Source: Metallyticus violacea (taxonomy: Eukaryota; Arthropoda; Insecta; Mantodea; Metallyticidae). From it: 64,000 bases of DNA. The notes beneath the pieces are model-generated. The model did no database searches. It saw nothing but the letters and a program-made list of their open reading frames with translations, and had not been told where the DNA came from. Shown here piece after piece: positions 13,070 to 25,900 of this stretch (within the stretch, counting starts at the first letter, position 1; each line of letters opens with the position of its first letter). The position numbers were made by a program, and so were the translations under genes. The stretch covers positions 27,642,001 to 27,706,000 of the forward strand of contig CM060831.1 of assembly GCA_030762175.1 (NCBI GenBank), written 5' to 3'.

Positions 13070-13701
13070 AAGCGTGAAAAACCAGGCAAGTCTCCAAAAG
13101 CAAATTTTACAGAAGAAAGAAAACAAAGTTTGGAACTGTCCCCAAAATTGTGAATTAATGTTTATTAAACAGTTTTTAGGGGGATATAGCATTTAAACCT
13201 GGTTTTTTCAAACAGAAATGTTTACAATTCATGTGCTCTGTAGTTTTTTTTTTTACCTAAATTGCTTTTTCTCTTCTGTTGCATACCTGTTTTGGTGACT
13301 TGACTATTTATGTTCATATTAAATAACACACTTTGAGTTGAACATTAACATTTATTAAAATGTAAATTTGAACTTGCACAGTGAAGCCAATCATGTAATA
13401 TTACTGTATGATTTAGTTGAATTACACACTCTTAATGCTTCACTTACTTATCATAATATACAGAACCGGTTTTGAGAATATTTGGTTCTCATCACCATGA
13501 ACTGAATTTTAGCCTGGCTGATGATGAGAACCAAATGTTCTTGAAACTGGTTCTATATATTATGACAAGTAAGTGAAGCGTTAAGAGTGTGTAATTCAAC
13601 TAAATCATACAGTAATAACAATTATGCGATTGGTTTTACTGTGCAAGTTCAAATTTATATTTTAATGAGAAAGTGAGAGTGAGAGTGAGTGTGCTTGTGC
13701 C

Positions 13702-13732
<31 letters not shown>

Positions 13733-16700
13733 ATATATTATAACTCTATAAACCTTTATTATATGGACACAGTGTTCATACCTGCTCCAGTCATATTTTC
13801 TCCAGCTAGACGTCCTGAAACTACAGCATGATCATGATGTTCTATATGACGTCGGCCAAGCTTAACATCATAAAAGCATGTACAGTCTCCTGCCTAAAAT
13901 AAGCAAAAACAATAATGCCGTGACCAATTACAGTCTACATTATACTAACACAAACATCCAGTCTTTGATGATTTCTGTTAGGTCAGATTATACTGAAATT
14001 ATAGAAAAAATTTAATATTTTTGACAGTTTATTTTGTATCATATGAAATTTAACATGCTGCACAAATAATAGAAATCATTGCTGGGATTTTCTTAGGTTC
14101 TAGCATGTTAATTTAAATTTTTTGCTAATGGGTAATACCTTTAGACTTAAATTTTTTAGAAACTTTTTTTTTTTATTTATTTTTTAAGCACATAAAGAGA
14201 TCCATATACTGCACTGCAGTTTTCTTTACAACAAAATCTCTCAAATATTTCCTCAGCATGTAAGAAATGAACATAAATTGCTCTTAACTTTAATTTTTCT
14301 AATACAAAAAGTGTTCAATACAGTGCTTTTTTTTGAAACATTAAATTAGTATTACTTACAATGAAAAATTTATAAAGCAAAGAATAAAAATGTAAAATAA
14401 TTAAATAATTCTAATAAAGCTAAGAAAAATGATCCATATTAAAATCTTGTGCACTCAAACACTGATTTATGTCTTGTCTATTAAGCATGTGCAATTGGTG
14501 GATGCAATTCCATGAATTACATGATATGCACTATTTTTCCAGTTTTTTTCTCTGTTACAAATGTATATATTCACTAATGATTTTATTTTGTGCTGAAATG
14601 GTAGACAAATGTGTGCACAATATTGTGAATTGCAGTGCTGGAAGAAGACAAGTGATCAGGAAAGTTTTAAATAAATTCTACATGCATACTAAATGCTGAT
14701 TCATATTTAAATAAAATTACATACAAAAATTCATTGCTCTGGAATCTAAGCATCTTCACAAATTAATGATGAGACTGGCAGAGGACAGGCTCAGAAAATG
14801 ACATGACAAAACGGAAACAGAGTTGAAGTACAGGCACTGCCAGCTGCCTAATAGCCTACACATAAAATACAAATATGAGGGTCATTTGAAAAGTTCTTGG
14901 AATGACCCACTGATTGCAGCAGCAGTTCCAAAGCAATTTTGTTATCAAAACCTGCCATCTTCCCTAGAAACATTTGTGCAGTAATGCATGGACTGATAAA
15001 GAAGGGTATAAATGACACAGAAATTCATATAGATATGACAAACACTAGGAACTCTGCATCATCATTTTCAACCATTTCCAAATGGACTACGGTGTTTAAA
15101 CATGGCAGTGTAAATATTGTACTTACGAAGCTGTTGACAATGGAGTGCCAATATAACCTCAACTTGAGTATTCATTTTTTATACTAAACTCCATTCACTT
15201 ACACAAAAGTAAGACGCGTTTCTGGAGAATCTCTCCCTTCTTCAGTTGCTCACTGAACCGCCGTTACTCGAAACTATGGCTGGACAAATGAATGTTCCTG
15301 TGGTGGCCTCTGTTGGTTGAAGTAGGAAGTTGCTGAGCTCATCCATAGGAGGAAATTTGAAATTCATTAGGTTTTCTCTATTTTTTAATATGAAAATTTT
15401 TTCCCAAGTGGATAACTCCAATGGGCTGTGAAGATGTTTCAGCAGTTTTATTCCCAGTTTTATTTCATGGTGTTTGGTCCAAAAGTGAGCTGCTACTGTT
15501 GAGCATACCTATACCGAAACTTATGCTTATACTAGAGAAATGGTGAACATCAATAAATTTAAAAACAGAAGAAATCGAAGGCTTATTAAAACTTACTAAT
15601 ATTTGCATTAAACAAAATTACTTCAGCTTCTACAAAAAATATTACCAACAAGTTTCAGGTCTACCTATGGGAAACCCTTTGTCACCTTTTCTAGCAGAAT
15701 TATTCATGAGCTCATTTGAAATACACATCACAAAAGCTGTCCCTTTAATTTTCAAGTCATGGTATAGGTATGTGGATGACATTTTTGCAATAATACCAAA
15801 GAAACACTCAACAGATGCCCTGAAACTTCTTAATTTGCAACATGAATCTATACAATTTACTATAGAAGAAGAAAGAAATGGGTGGCTACCATTTCTAGAT
15901 TTAAAAATTATAAGAAATGGAGATTGTTTGAATTTTGGAATTTACAGAAAAGAAACACACACAGAAAACTACATAAAAATAAGAGTTATAACCCCATTCC
16001 ACATAAATATTCAATTTTTCACAGTTTGGCACACAGATTGATGAATGTTCCACTCACAGAAGCAGAGTACAAAATAGAATACAAACAAATAATAAAGACA
16101 GTTATAATCAATGGTTTCAACAAAGACACAGTGATAAAAATTATCAATAAATCTAAAAGACAAAAAGGGATAAGGAAAGTTTCCACACTGAAAAACACAA
16201 AAGAAGAATATAAAACTCAAAAGTTTCACCTACCATCCAATTTACACAACAAGTTCAAGAAAATCTTCAAATCTTCAAAGAACATGGAATAATGTTAGCC
16301 CCAAAGAACAGATACAATATCAAGAATTTATTAGGTTGCACAGTAAAAGACTTCATACCACCAGAGCAGAAATCAGGAATTTACGAAACAAAATGTGCAG
16401 ATTGTGAACAGAGCTACATTGGCAAACCAAAAAGAAATTTGGAAATTCAGAGGAAAGAGCATTTTAGAAATATTCAGTTTAAACAGGTGGATAAATCAGC
16501 AGTAGCAGCTCACTTTTGGCCCAAAAACCATGAAATAAAACCGGAAATAAAACTGCTGAAACATCTTCACAGCCCATTGGAGTTATTCACTTGGGAAAAA
16601 ATTTTCATATTAAAAAATAGAGAAAACCTAATGAATTTCAAGTTTCCTCTATGGATGAGCTCAGCAACTTCCTACTTCTACCAATAGAGGCCACCACAGG

Positions 16701-19700
16701 AACATCCGTTAGTCCAGCCATAGTTTCGAGTAACAGCGGTTCAGTGAGCAACTGAAGAAGGGAGAGATTCTCCAGAAACGCGTCTTACTTTTGTGTAAGT
16801 GAATGGAGTTTAGTGTAAAAAATGAATACCCAAGTTGAGGTTATATGCCAGTGTAAGTTTGGAACATAACCCAAACACGGGATGACCAAACTTCATAATG
16901 ACATCAGAAATTATAAGATCATGACATAGTTCTGGAAGATCGATGATTAAAGGTGTCTGAAATTGCTGAAGCTTTGGGCATTTCAGTAGAATGCATTTCA
17001 CCTTTTTGTGCTTGAAAAAACTATTGGCAAAATGGGTGCTGCAACTGTTAACTCAGGATCAAAAGCAAATCAGAGTAATTTCTCAGCAAAGTTTGCTCCG
17101 TTTTCAGAGATCCCGCTGATTTTATCCATCTATTTGTCATCAGTGATGAAACATGGGTACACTATTACATGCCTGAAACAAAACTGCAGCCTAAACAAGG
17201 GAAGCATAATTCTCCACTGGCAAAGAAGGCCAAGTGCATGAAATAGGCCTGGAAGAACATGTCAATTTTCTGAGATTCCAGGGGTATACTGCTCTATGGT
17301 TATCTTCCCACTGGAACATATTATGCTAATCTTTTGGACCTAATGCAGACAAAAATATTCAAGAAAATGTCGAGTTAATCAAAAAAGAAAGTCATCTTGC
17401 ATCAAGGAATGTTCATTCTCACATATGTGTGTTGCAGTGGCAAAAATCAATGAAGTGGGGTATGATTTGCCACCACATCTGCCTTATTCCTCTGGCTTGA
17501 TTCCATTGACTTACATCTGTTTCCTAAACTGAGAAAATTCCTTAGTGGAAAGAAATTTTCGTCTCTTCAATTGTGGCTTATTTTGCAAGCATGGAGGAAT
17601 CTGACCTTTGTGATGGGAAAAGGGCTTTGAAGCAATGCTAGACAAAGTGCATTAATGTCAAGGGGGGCCATATTGAAAAATAAGAATAATTTCTAAATGG
17701 TATGCCATCATTTTGTGCTTAATACCCAGAACATTTTAAATGACCCTTGTATTTATTCAAATTTAAGAATATTTCATTTAAATTGAAAGATTTTTAAACA
17801 TCATAATAGACTTGTCTTAAACAGAAATGAAATAGAAATTTTTTCTTCTTACCTAATGCTTTAGCCATTAAAGGCCTTTACTTAGATTGAACATGATTTA
17901 ATAGATTTTTTTCAGATTCTAAATGTAAGTCAAAGGTGGAAGTTGACGCACCTCCATTTCCCCTCTCTTTAGAGTCAGTACTTTGGCAATCCAATACGAT
18001 TTGAAGTTATTGCCTTTTGAGATCAGATTTTCATGCACTTAAGCTCATATACATTTGTTTCTGTAACTATGAGAGCTACTAAATCCGCAATAAAATACTG
18101 TATAAAATCAACTGATTGACTGTCACTGATGAGCTGCGCATGAGGCTGTGCACCATTGGTTGTACTACGAAAAATGTGTCTTTTTGTGCCGCAATGATTT
18201 TTGGAATTCATAACTCTGTCTTAGTAATTGAAACCATGATTCAAAGTGGGATAACAAGTTTGTAACTATGTAATTTCTTGCCAAGTGAATTCTGCCTCAT
18301 TAGTATTTAACTGAAATGAAAATATTCCCAATAAACAAATCCAAACATATGGTGCCAAAAACAGATTCCAGTATCAAGTTGCTTATTTGTCCATCTCAGC
18401 AGCTGAAAAGTGTATAACTGACCTCAATATAACAAGTTAAGCTTATTGTGTCATGCAAACGCAATCATATGATTCAACCACTTCGTCTACAGCCACATAA
18501 GTGCTATATATAAAAACCTACTCTGTACAATGATGAAGTGTGTGCGGCTGCTTTGTGTTATGTCAAAACTTCAATATTTATTACGTGCTGTATGCTGGCT
18601 CAGCTAAGAGCTTGCAATGCTTATAAACATGGGTGTTGTATGTAGTAGTGTTCGAGAGAAAAAACTAGAGAACTCTTTTAGCTCCACAAATCGCAATCGG
18701 ACATGTAAAATATACTCCAAAATTGAAAGTTCCCCCCCCCCTTTTTCCTTCTCTCTCTGTTTGCAAATAAATACAGTAATACTTGTTGTATTTAATTCAT
18801 TCATTGCACTTAAAGTCCTTCAATTCAGTTTTCGTTTCATTAAAATATAATAAATAAGCAAAATATTTAAATCATATAAATTATTTTTTTTGGCTCTAAT
18901 GATTCATGCCTTTAATTTAATGGTTTGTTCTGCAATGCAGAAATTTAAATTGGGGACCATTTAAATACTTAGATCTGTTTATTGGATATCCGGAAACAGT
19001 CAGTGCGGGGTTTAAATGACCATCGGGCAATGGATTATAATACCATCTTAGGGGAGAAAAATATTATTGATAACTTTGATTATTTACAAAATGGTAACTT
19101 AAAATATTTTTTGGTTGCATGAAATACTCCTCATATAGGAGATGTGAGGGGTAAGGTATCTTTTTAATGCTAACCTGAACTTGTTTTATTAGTATGCAGT
19201 TCTTTTATAGATTATGGAAGTGAATGAAATAATATTAAACACCTTCTTGCAGTGCCTGTAATTTGTTATTTGGTCTGTGTTAAGTCCTGCCTATATCTGG
19301 TTTCTTTATTGTATATATTGAGCTTTTCATGAATACTTCCGAATTGTCTACTAAGAATAAAAGTACAACTGCAACTAGAATGTACTCACAAGCTAATGGT
19401 AAAATTCCAAATGTTTAAATATTGGTTTACAATGAGTCCATCATTTTGCTTCTGCCATTATTCTTTATTCTTATTACTCTCTTTTGCATAGTAAATATTT
19501 TTTTAGCATTTACTGAATTTCCTCAGAACATCATTCCATAAGTCATTAAGCATAATATACTGTTTTTACTTACAGCCCAAAGGTTGGATCTTGCCATAAG
19601 TTCAGCATTAACAAGGAAACCACCATATTCCTCATCTAACTCTAATGAGGAGGTTTCTGCAAGTTCAGTATTCGGATCTACTCCAACTGCAACCACAACA

Positions 19701-19898
19701 TGTGCAGCTTTAACCTGCAATGCACCCCAATGAATAACAATTATGCACTGTGTATCATACATACATGCACATACACATCATATCCTTAAATGTAAATTGG
19801 AACTTGCACAGTGAAGCCAATCATATTAATTGATATCATTGTATGATTCAGTTGAACTACACACTCTTAAAGCTTCACTTACTTTTCGCGTGCGTGCG

Positions 19899-19937
<39 letters not shown>

Positions 19938-22900
19938 ATGTATGTATGTATGTATGTATGTATGTTTTCATAAATTTATGAAAAGTAAGTGAAGCTTTAA
20001 GAGTGTGTAGTTCAACTGAATCATACAATGATATCAATTAACATCATATCCTGTTTACAGGTTACAGATATAAAAAAAAAAAAAAAATGGTTTTAGTGCA
20101 TCATCTCACAATAAAACTACTTTTAAAAAACAGAGGAGGGAAAAAAAAAAAAGGCAAAGAAAAGCACAATACATTCAGAATGTGTCAAAATATGAAGCCC
20201 ATGACTATGGAAGATCATCACGTTAAAATGGATTATTTCTAAACTACACATGTGATCAAACTTATTCAAACTTTACCAAAAGTCATTTGAATGAATGACA
20301 TAATTGTTAGTTAGTCATCTTGCCTTGAAGAGTAAAGGCTTTGAGGGTATGATACTGTGCAATCTAGCAAGCAGTTAAACAACTAACACAACTACATTTT
20401 GCAAACAAACTTGAGTTAGAACTATGATGTGGTAACAGTCAATTTATTTCTCTCTCTTTCCCTCTACAAGGCACACTCCCAACTTCCACAGCAACTTCTC
20501 ACAACTAGATCAACTAATTATTCTGATACAAACTCACTCCACAATAGTGATGTCATTCATTTCAAATAACTTGAATAAATTTGATCATCCAGCACATTTC
20601 AGCTGGTACCAAGTTTGATTTGATTTTGTCAAAAGTCAGTCATCATTGAATACTCTGAAACAGACATAAATTAAGGAGTTAATGCTATCAGGAATCAGTC
20701 AAAATAATTAGGACCTTTTTGGAAAAAATCATTTTATTCCTTTTCATGCGAAAAGGGCTACATAATTTATTCTGCATCTTAAAGTTATTGTTTTCTCTAA
20801 TACATTAATTTCTCTTGTCTTGCTCTCAAGGATAGGCTTATAGCCCATTCCCGCTTCAAACCATCTTTCAAAGGGTCTTCTTATATTTCCCTATCCTATA
20901 AGTTTATAATCATTGGTAGTCACCATTTAACATATAGTCCATATGTAGTTTTCAATTATTTCTTTGTTACCATACTATTCTTTATTGAAATTTTCTCAAG
21001 TCATTTCCTATTTTGCTGTCTGGGACTGCCCATAAGCAAACAACCTTAAAGCTTTCAATAATTTCATTCCCATTGATTCTATTTCACTTTCCTCCTGCTT
21101 TTTATTGGCCCAAGTCTCACTACCATATAATAAAGTTGATACTGCTAAAACCTAATAAACTTTCAGATTTGTCTTTTCTTTTAAAATGCTTTCTAATCTG
21201 CTTATTTTTATTGTCTAACTGTCATAAGATATATGAACTTCTAGTAAATAGGCCATTAAGCAAATATGCTAAAGAAACAAAGTCTCAAGGGGCAATTCAC
21301 TCAAAATCACATGGACAGGCTCCCCATGCTAGTAAAAACTAGGAGGCCCTTGCCCTGCAGGGATTGCATGAGTGTATTATTATTATCATCGTCATACTTT
21401 TTATTATATTCACATACTAATTCCATTCAAAGCATTGAACACTTTTTATGGAATAAAATGTCTTTGTTTGCTAGGCTTGCCTTTCCATTTTTTTTTGATT
21501 GATTTATTTATGGACGCTCTTTAACATCTCAGGTCATCAGCATCCTATTGAACTCAGGGCATGAAACGGCCGACAGATTTTGCTCAGAGGCCTCTCTTTA
21601 AGGCTTGAGGTTCTTTTTTGTGCTGCAAATGTACGACACGGGACCCATGGCTTTACTTCCCTTCTGAAGGAAGCCATACTTAGGATTTTTACGCCCGAAA
21701 AAATCCATCAGTCCTGGCCAAGTTCGAACCCGCGTTTTTGGTTTAGGAGGCAAGTGTGGTAACCACTACACTACCAGGACCGACTTGCCTTTCCAGTTAG
21801 CTAGGTTATTCAGGAAAATGTTTTACATGCCATGCTATTGAGGTATCATGCCATATAGTACATTTCCATTTTTTTACCAGACAAATGATGGGAGAGGAAT
21901 ATGGGTATAAGCAGAAAAGTGCTTAACTTTGGATTAGTAACCAAACATTTAAAATACTATAAGATAGTAAAATAATCATGCAAATATTTATATTATTAAA
22001 CACAGACAGTTTAGTAAGAATAGGTTAGAGAATAAAAATAAAACGTGAATGCAGTTTTGCTGATTTGTAGGTTTTATGTGATTTGTGACTATTATTTGTA
22101 CTTATTTAAGAAATAATATCCATTACTAAACAGAATTACATTTTATACTATTCATCTTTAGTCCTTGTAGACGGTATTCACAGAAGATAAGCAAACGTGT
22201 CATATAATTGATATTATTGTATGATTTAGTTGAACTACACACTCTTAATTAATTTAATTTTTACCCATGTCATAAATCAATATTTTCTGTTTGTGCATGT
22301 AAAAGCATCCATTTGGTATGCCATATAATTATTTCTGAGGAATGTGTTGATGGCTAAATATTTTCTGCCTCTAGAACATTGCTTGTTCAACACTGTTTAA
22401 GTCTAAAAATATATATAAAAAAAAATAATTTTCACTGAAAGTGACAATTAAGCATAGCATTTAAATAAAGTATTTTATTTTAAGTGAATAAAGGTTGATC
22501 AGCTTAAAAACATTATTGTACAAGGACATTTTTCCCTGAATAGTTTTTAATGTCTGTTTTACTACTGTAACATCACACTATGGACACTTTATTTTATTAA
22601 TTCAATCACTGATTATGTTCAGTTTATACATCTTGATTCATCAGTTTTTACATCTAAGATTTATGCTTGCATCACTACAACATGTAAACACTGTGCATGC
22701 ACATACAAAGCTCTATAACTTGGTTTTAAAAATATTTATGCAGCATAAAAATTATAATCTCTCATGAGTTGAGCGGCACTCTAATACAATGAACTAACTG
22801 TAGTTCCACTTAAATGAGATTTACTCTGGACATATGTTTCTTGGAACTATCATCCACATCATCAGCTGTTAAATGACTGTTAGATCATTCGTAGTAGCTG

Positions 22901-25900
22901 AGTAGATAGGTTTCCGGATTCTGGTTGATTCTGATGGTGTAGTGATAAACTTAAAATAAAGTGCTGTCTGCTTCCAGAATGTCAAAATTCATATGGTTAT
23001 ACTCATGTTGTTTTATATAAATCCTTTCCCATAAGTTAAGTTGTTTTGGTTGTTGAATAGTTTTTAATAACTTGATGCCTTTTTCTATTGCATGGTTTTC
23101 ATTCTAAAAATGTGCTGCCTCAGCTGATTTTCTATTTGTTTGTAACGGATGTTTCTCCAATGTTCCTTCAACCTAATGCCTATATTTCTCTTTGTCTTTC
23201 CTACATAGATTTTTTTCACAATCCTTACAATTAAGCTGGTAAATACCAGATTTTTTCTCTTTGGGCCTGGAATTTGTTTTGTTTAATTAATTTAAAGCCT
23301 TAGTGATGTGCATCTTTTCCCCACATTTTTAAGGTTTGGCACAGAAATGTAGACGATATATTTGCTATTATAAACAATAAACATGTGGAAGATGCACTAA
23401 AACTTTTAAACCTGCAAGAGCCTTTAATTACATTCACTGTCGAAACGGAAAGAGATAATATGTTACCATTTTTAGATCTGAAAATTATAAAATGTGTTAA
23501 TAAACTTGAATTTGGCATCAATAGAAAGGATACACATGGAGACAACTATATCAAAGCCCAAGGTTTCAATCCAAGATCTCATAAGGAAGCAGTGTTCAAC
23601 AGTACGATATACAGACTAATAAATATACCACTGAGCAAAGAAGAATACAAGAATGAATATCTACACATAATAGAAGCAGTTAAATCCAATGGGTTCAACA
23701 AACAGGTGATTAACCAAAAAATCCAAAGATTCCAGAAATAAAAAAAGAATTAAACAAATAACAACTTTGAGTGATTTGTCGGCAGAAAAAAACAATTAAA
23801 AAGTGCACTTACCACAGCCAATAAGAAATTTCAAAAAATTTTCAAGCAGTACATCATCATCTTAGCATCTCAAAACCGATATAGTGTAAAAAATTTATTG
23901 AAATTAAACAAAACAGATTCCAGGCTCAAAGAGAAAAAATCTATTTATCAGATTAATTGTAAGGATTGTGAAAAAAATCTATGTAGGAAAGACAAAGAGA
24001 AAGGCATTAAGTTGAAGGAACTTTGGAAAAACATCTGTTACAAACAAATAGATAAATCAGCTGAGGAAGCACATTTTTAGAATGAAAACCATGCAATAGA
24101 AAAAGGCAAAGTTATTAAAAATTATTCAAAACCAAAAGAACTTAACTTATGGGAAAGGATTTATATAAAAAAACATGAGCATAACCTTATGAATTTTGAC
24201 ATCCTGGAAGCAGACAGCACTTTATTTTAAGTTTTCACTAGACCACCAGAATCAACCAGAATACTTACCTACCCAGCAACTACGAATGATCTAACAGTCA
24301 TTTAACAGCTGATGATGTGGATGATAGTTCCAAGAAACATATGTCCTGAGTAAATCTCATTTAAGTGAAACCATAAAGTGTGTTTTAAACATCCAACTCA
24401 GAAGAGATTATTAATTGGTGCTTTACTGTATTCGATTCCAAATTGAATTATTATTAAAATAACTTGTAGCATTTTGTCTATAGGCAAGGCCTTGATGCCT
24501 TCTGTGGATATCATACAATGACATTGACACAACCATAAGGTCTCCTTAATTATTTTAAAATGCTTTATTTACCAACTTAATAAAATAGTACTGAAACTAG
24601 CCACTGTTAACCATACATTTTTGGTACCTCTTTAAAAATCTATCTAACACTGTAGTTTGCATTCAATAGTGCTGGCTACTTTCTGCTGAAAATTTTGTTT
24701 AAATTCTTCCAGGGTGTATGGGTCACAAAGGTTATTACTATTAATTATTAAGAATTTGTCCCTCAACCTTTATCTCTGGCATATGTTCAAAAAAACTGTA
24801 TACAAGACAAACCCACATATCCTCAAGAATTGAAACAAAATATCTGAAATAGCCAGCGTTACTCAATGTGAACTACAGTGAATGATGGACAGTTTTTAAA
24901 GAGGTGCCAAAAATGTATATGAAAGTCACCAGTTTTGACCCCTCCTTTCATAGAGTTGGTATGTAAAACCTTTTAAAATAGTTAAGGAAATATTGTATGA
25001 TTGTGTCAGTACCACTCTGCAATACCCACAAATAACGAGTTTTGTCTTTAGGCAAAACACTGCATGTATTAATAGAAATTCTGAATCATCAAACAATGTT
25101 AACTTTAACAATGTGTTAAAACTTCATGAAGTTAACATCACATTTCCTTTAAAAGTTTAACTAGTAACAATTCAAAAATGGCAGCCATAAATTCAGCTGT
25201 TATGTTGAAATATTTTGGATGTATACACCTCTTACACCAGAAAAAGAGGTGTAAGCTGTAGTGAATTTGAACTTTTTATGGTAAAGAGTAATTTTTACAA
25301 AAATACAGAATATGATAAAGTCATCATAGGATTGTAGACGAAATATGAGAGAGGTTAAAATACTTTTATGTCTCTGCTCCTTTTAATACTCCTTGCATGA
25401 GCTATTGATTTAATTGCTCCATGGAAACAAAAGTACATTGGAGTGCATTCAAAAGTTCGCTCAGTTATGACATGGCTTCTTGATCCGTTCTATTTGCAAT
25501 ATTCAAAAACTTAACATGTTAATTAACAATATGGTTGAAAAGCTTGACGGAATGTAGGAGTCTTGAGAGAGATTGGAAAATTTTTATGCCTCTGCCTCTT
25601 TTACTACTCCTTGCATGAGCAGTATGCTTTAATTATTCTATGCAAACAAAAGTATATCAGGATGCATTCAAAAGTCTTTCAGTTGTGACATGCCTTCTTG
25701 ATCTATGCTATTTTCAATAGGAACCGTAACATGTTAATTAACAATGTGCTGGAAAAAAAGCTTAGTGGAATGCAGGAGTCTTAACATATTGTTACAATAT
25801 TAATACAATGTTCACAAACAACATGCTAGTGTACTTTTAACATCTGTTGATGAAACCAACCCTTAAGATTTTATCATGACAAAAGGATCATAAAACATGT

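Larger units (their letters stand above)
15114..16848 (+). mobile_element. PLE family B inserted in mariner, 8-bp duplication
   Basis: Flanked by cagtgtaa at 15106-15113 and 16849-16856; across it the mariner frame resumes. The left about 350 bp (15160-15505) is an inverted copy of the element's own 3' end. The plus-strand body begins near 15545 in the RT domain, and the right end carries a hammerhead motif. The body has two frameshifts but most motifs are readable. Confidence 0.88.
14876..17749 (+). mobile_element. mariner-family DNA transposon relic, split by a PLE
   Basis: Terminal inverted repeats tgagggtcatttgaaaagtt (14876) and the complement of caagggtcatttaaaatgtt (ending 17749) are flanked by TA on both sides. 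Inside are transposase remnants: an N-terminal segment with [15 protein letters not shown], then after the PLE a [14 protein letters not shown] helix-turn-helix, [21 protein letters not shown] and [16 protein letters not shown]. Removing the PLE leaves about 1.13 kb, close to the 1.3 kb normal for mariners. Many stops: inactive. Confidence 0.85.
22755..24385 (+). mobile_element. PLE family D, 5'-truncated with inverted 3' arm
   Basis: Left arm 22790-23290 is an inverted copy of 23890-24375 (coding end plus hammerhead). The plus-strand body starts abruptly at about 23330 inside the RT, just before the VDDIFAI box, and runs to the end. The same architecture is seen in the B and G copies here. 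Confidence 0.85.

Noticed and set aside
21580..21762. Open frame of 60 codons
   Set aside because: It lies wholly in the SINE copy at 21488-21783.
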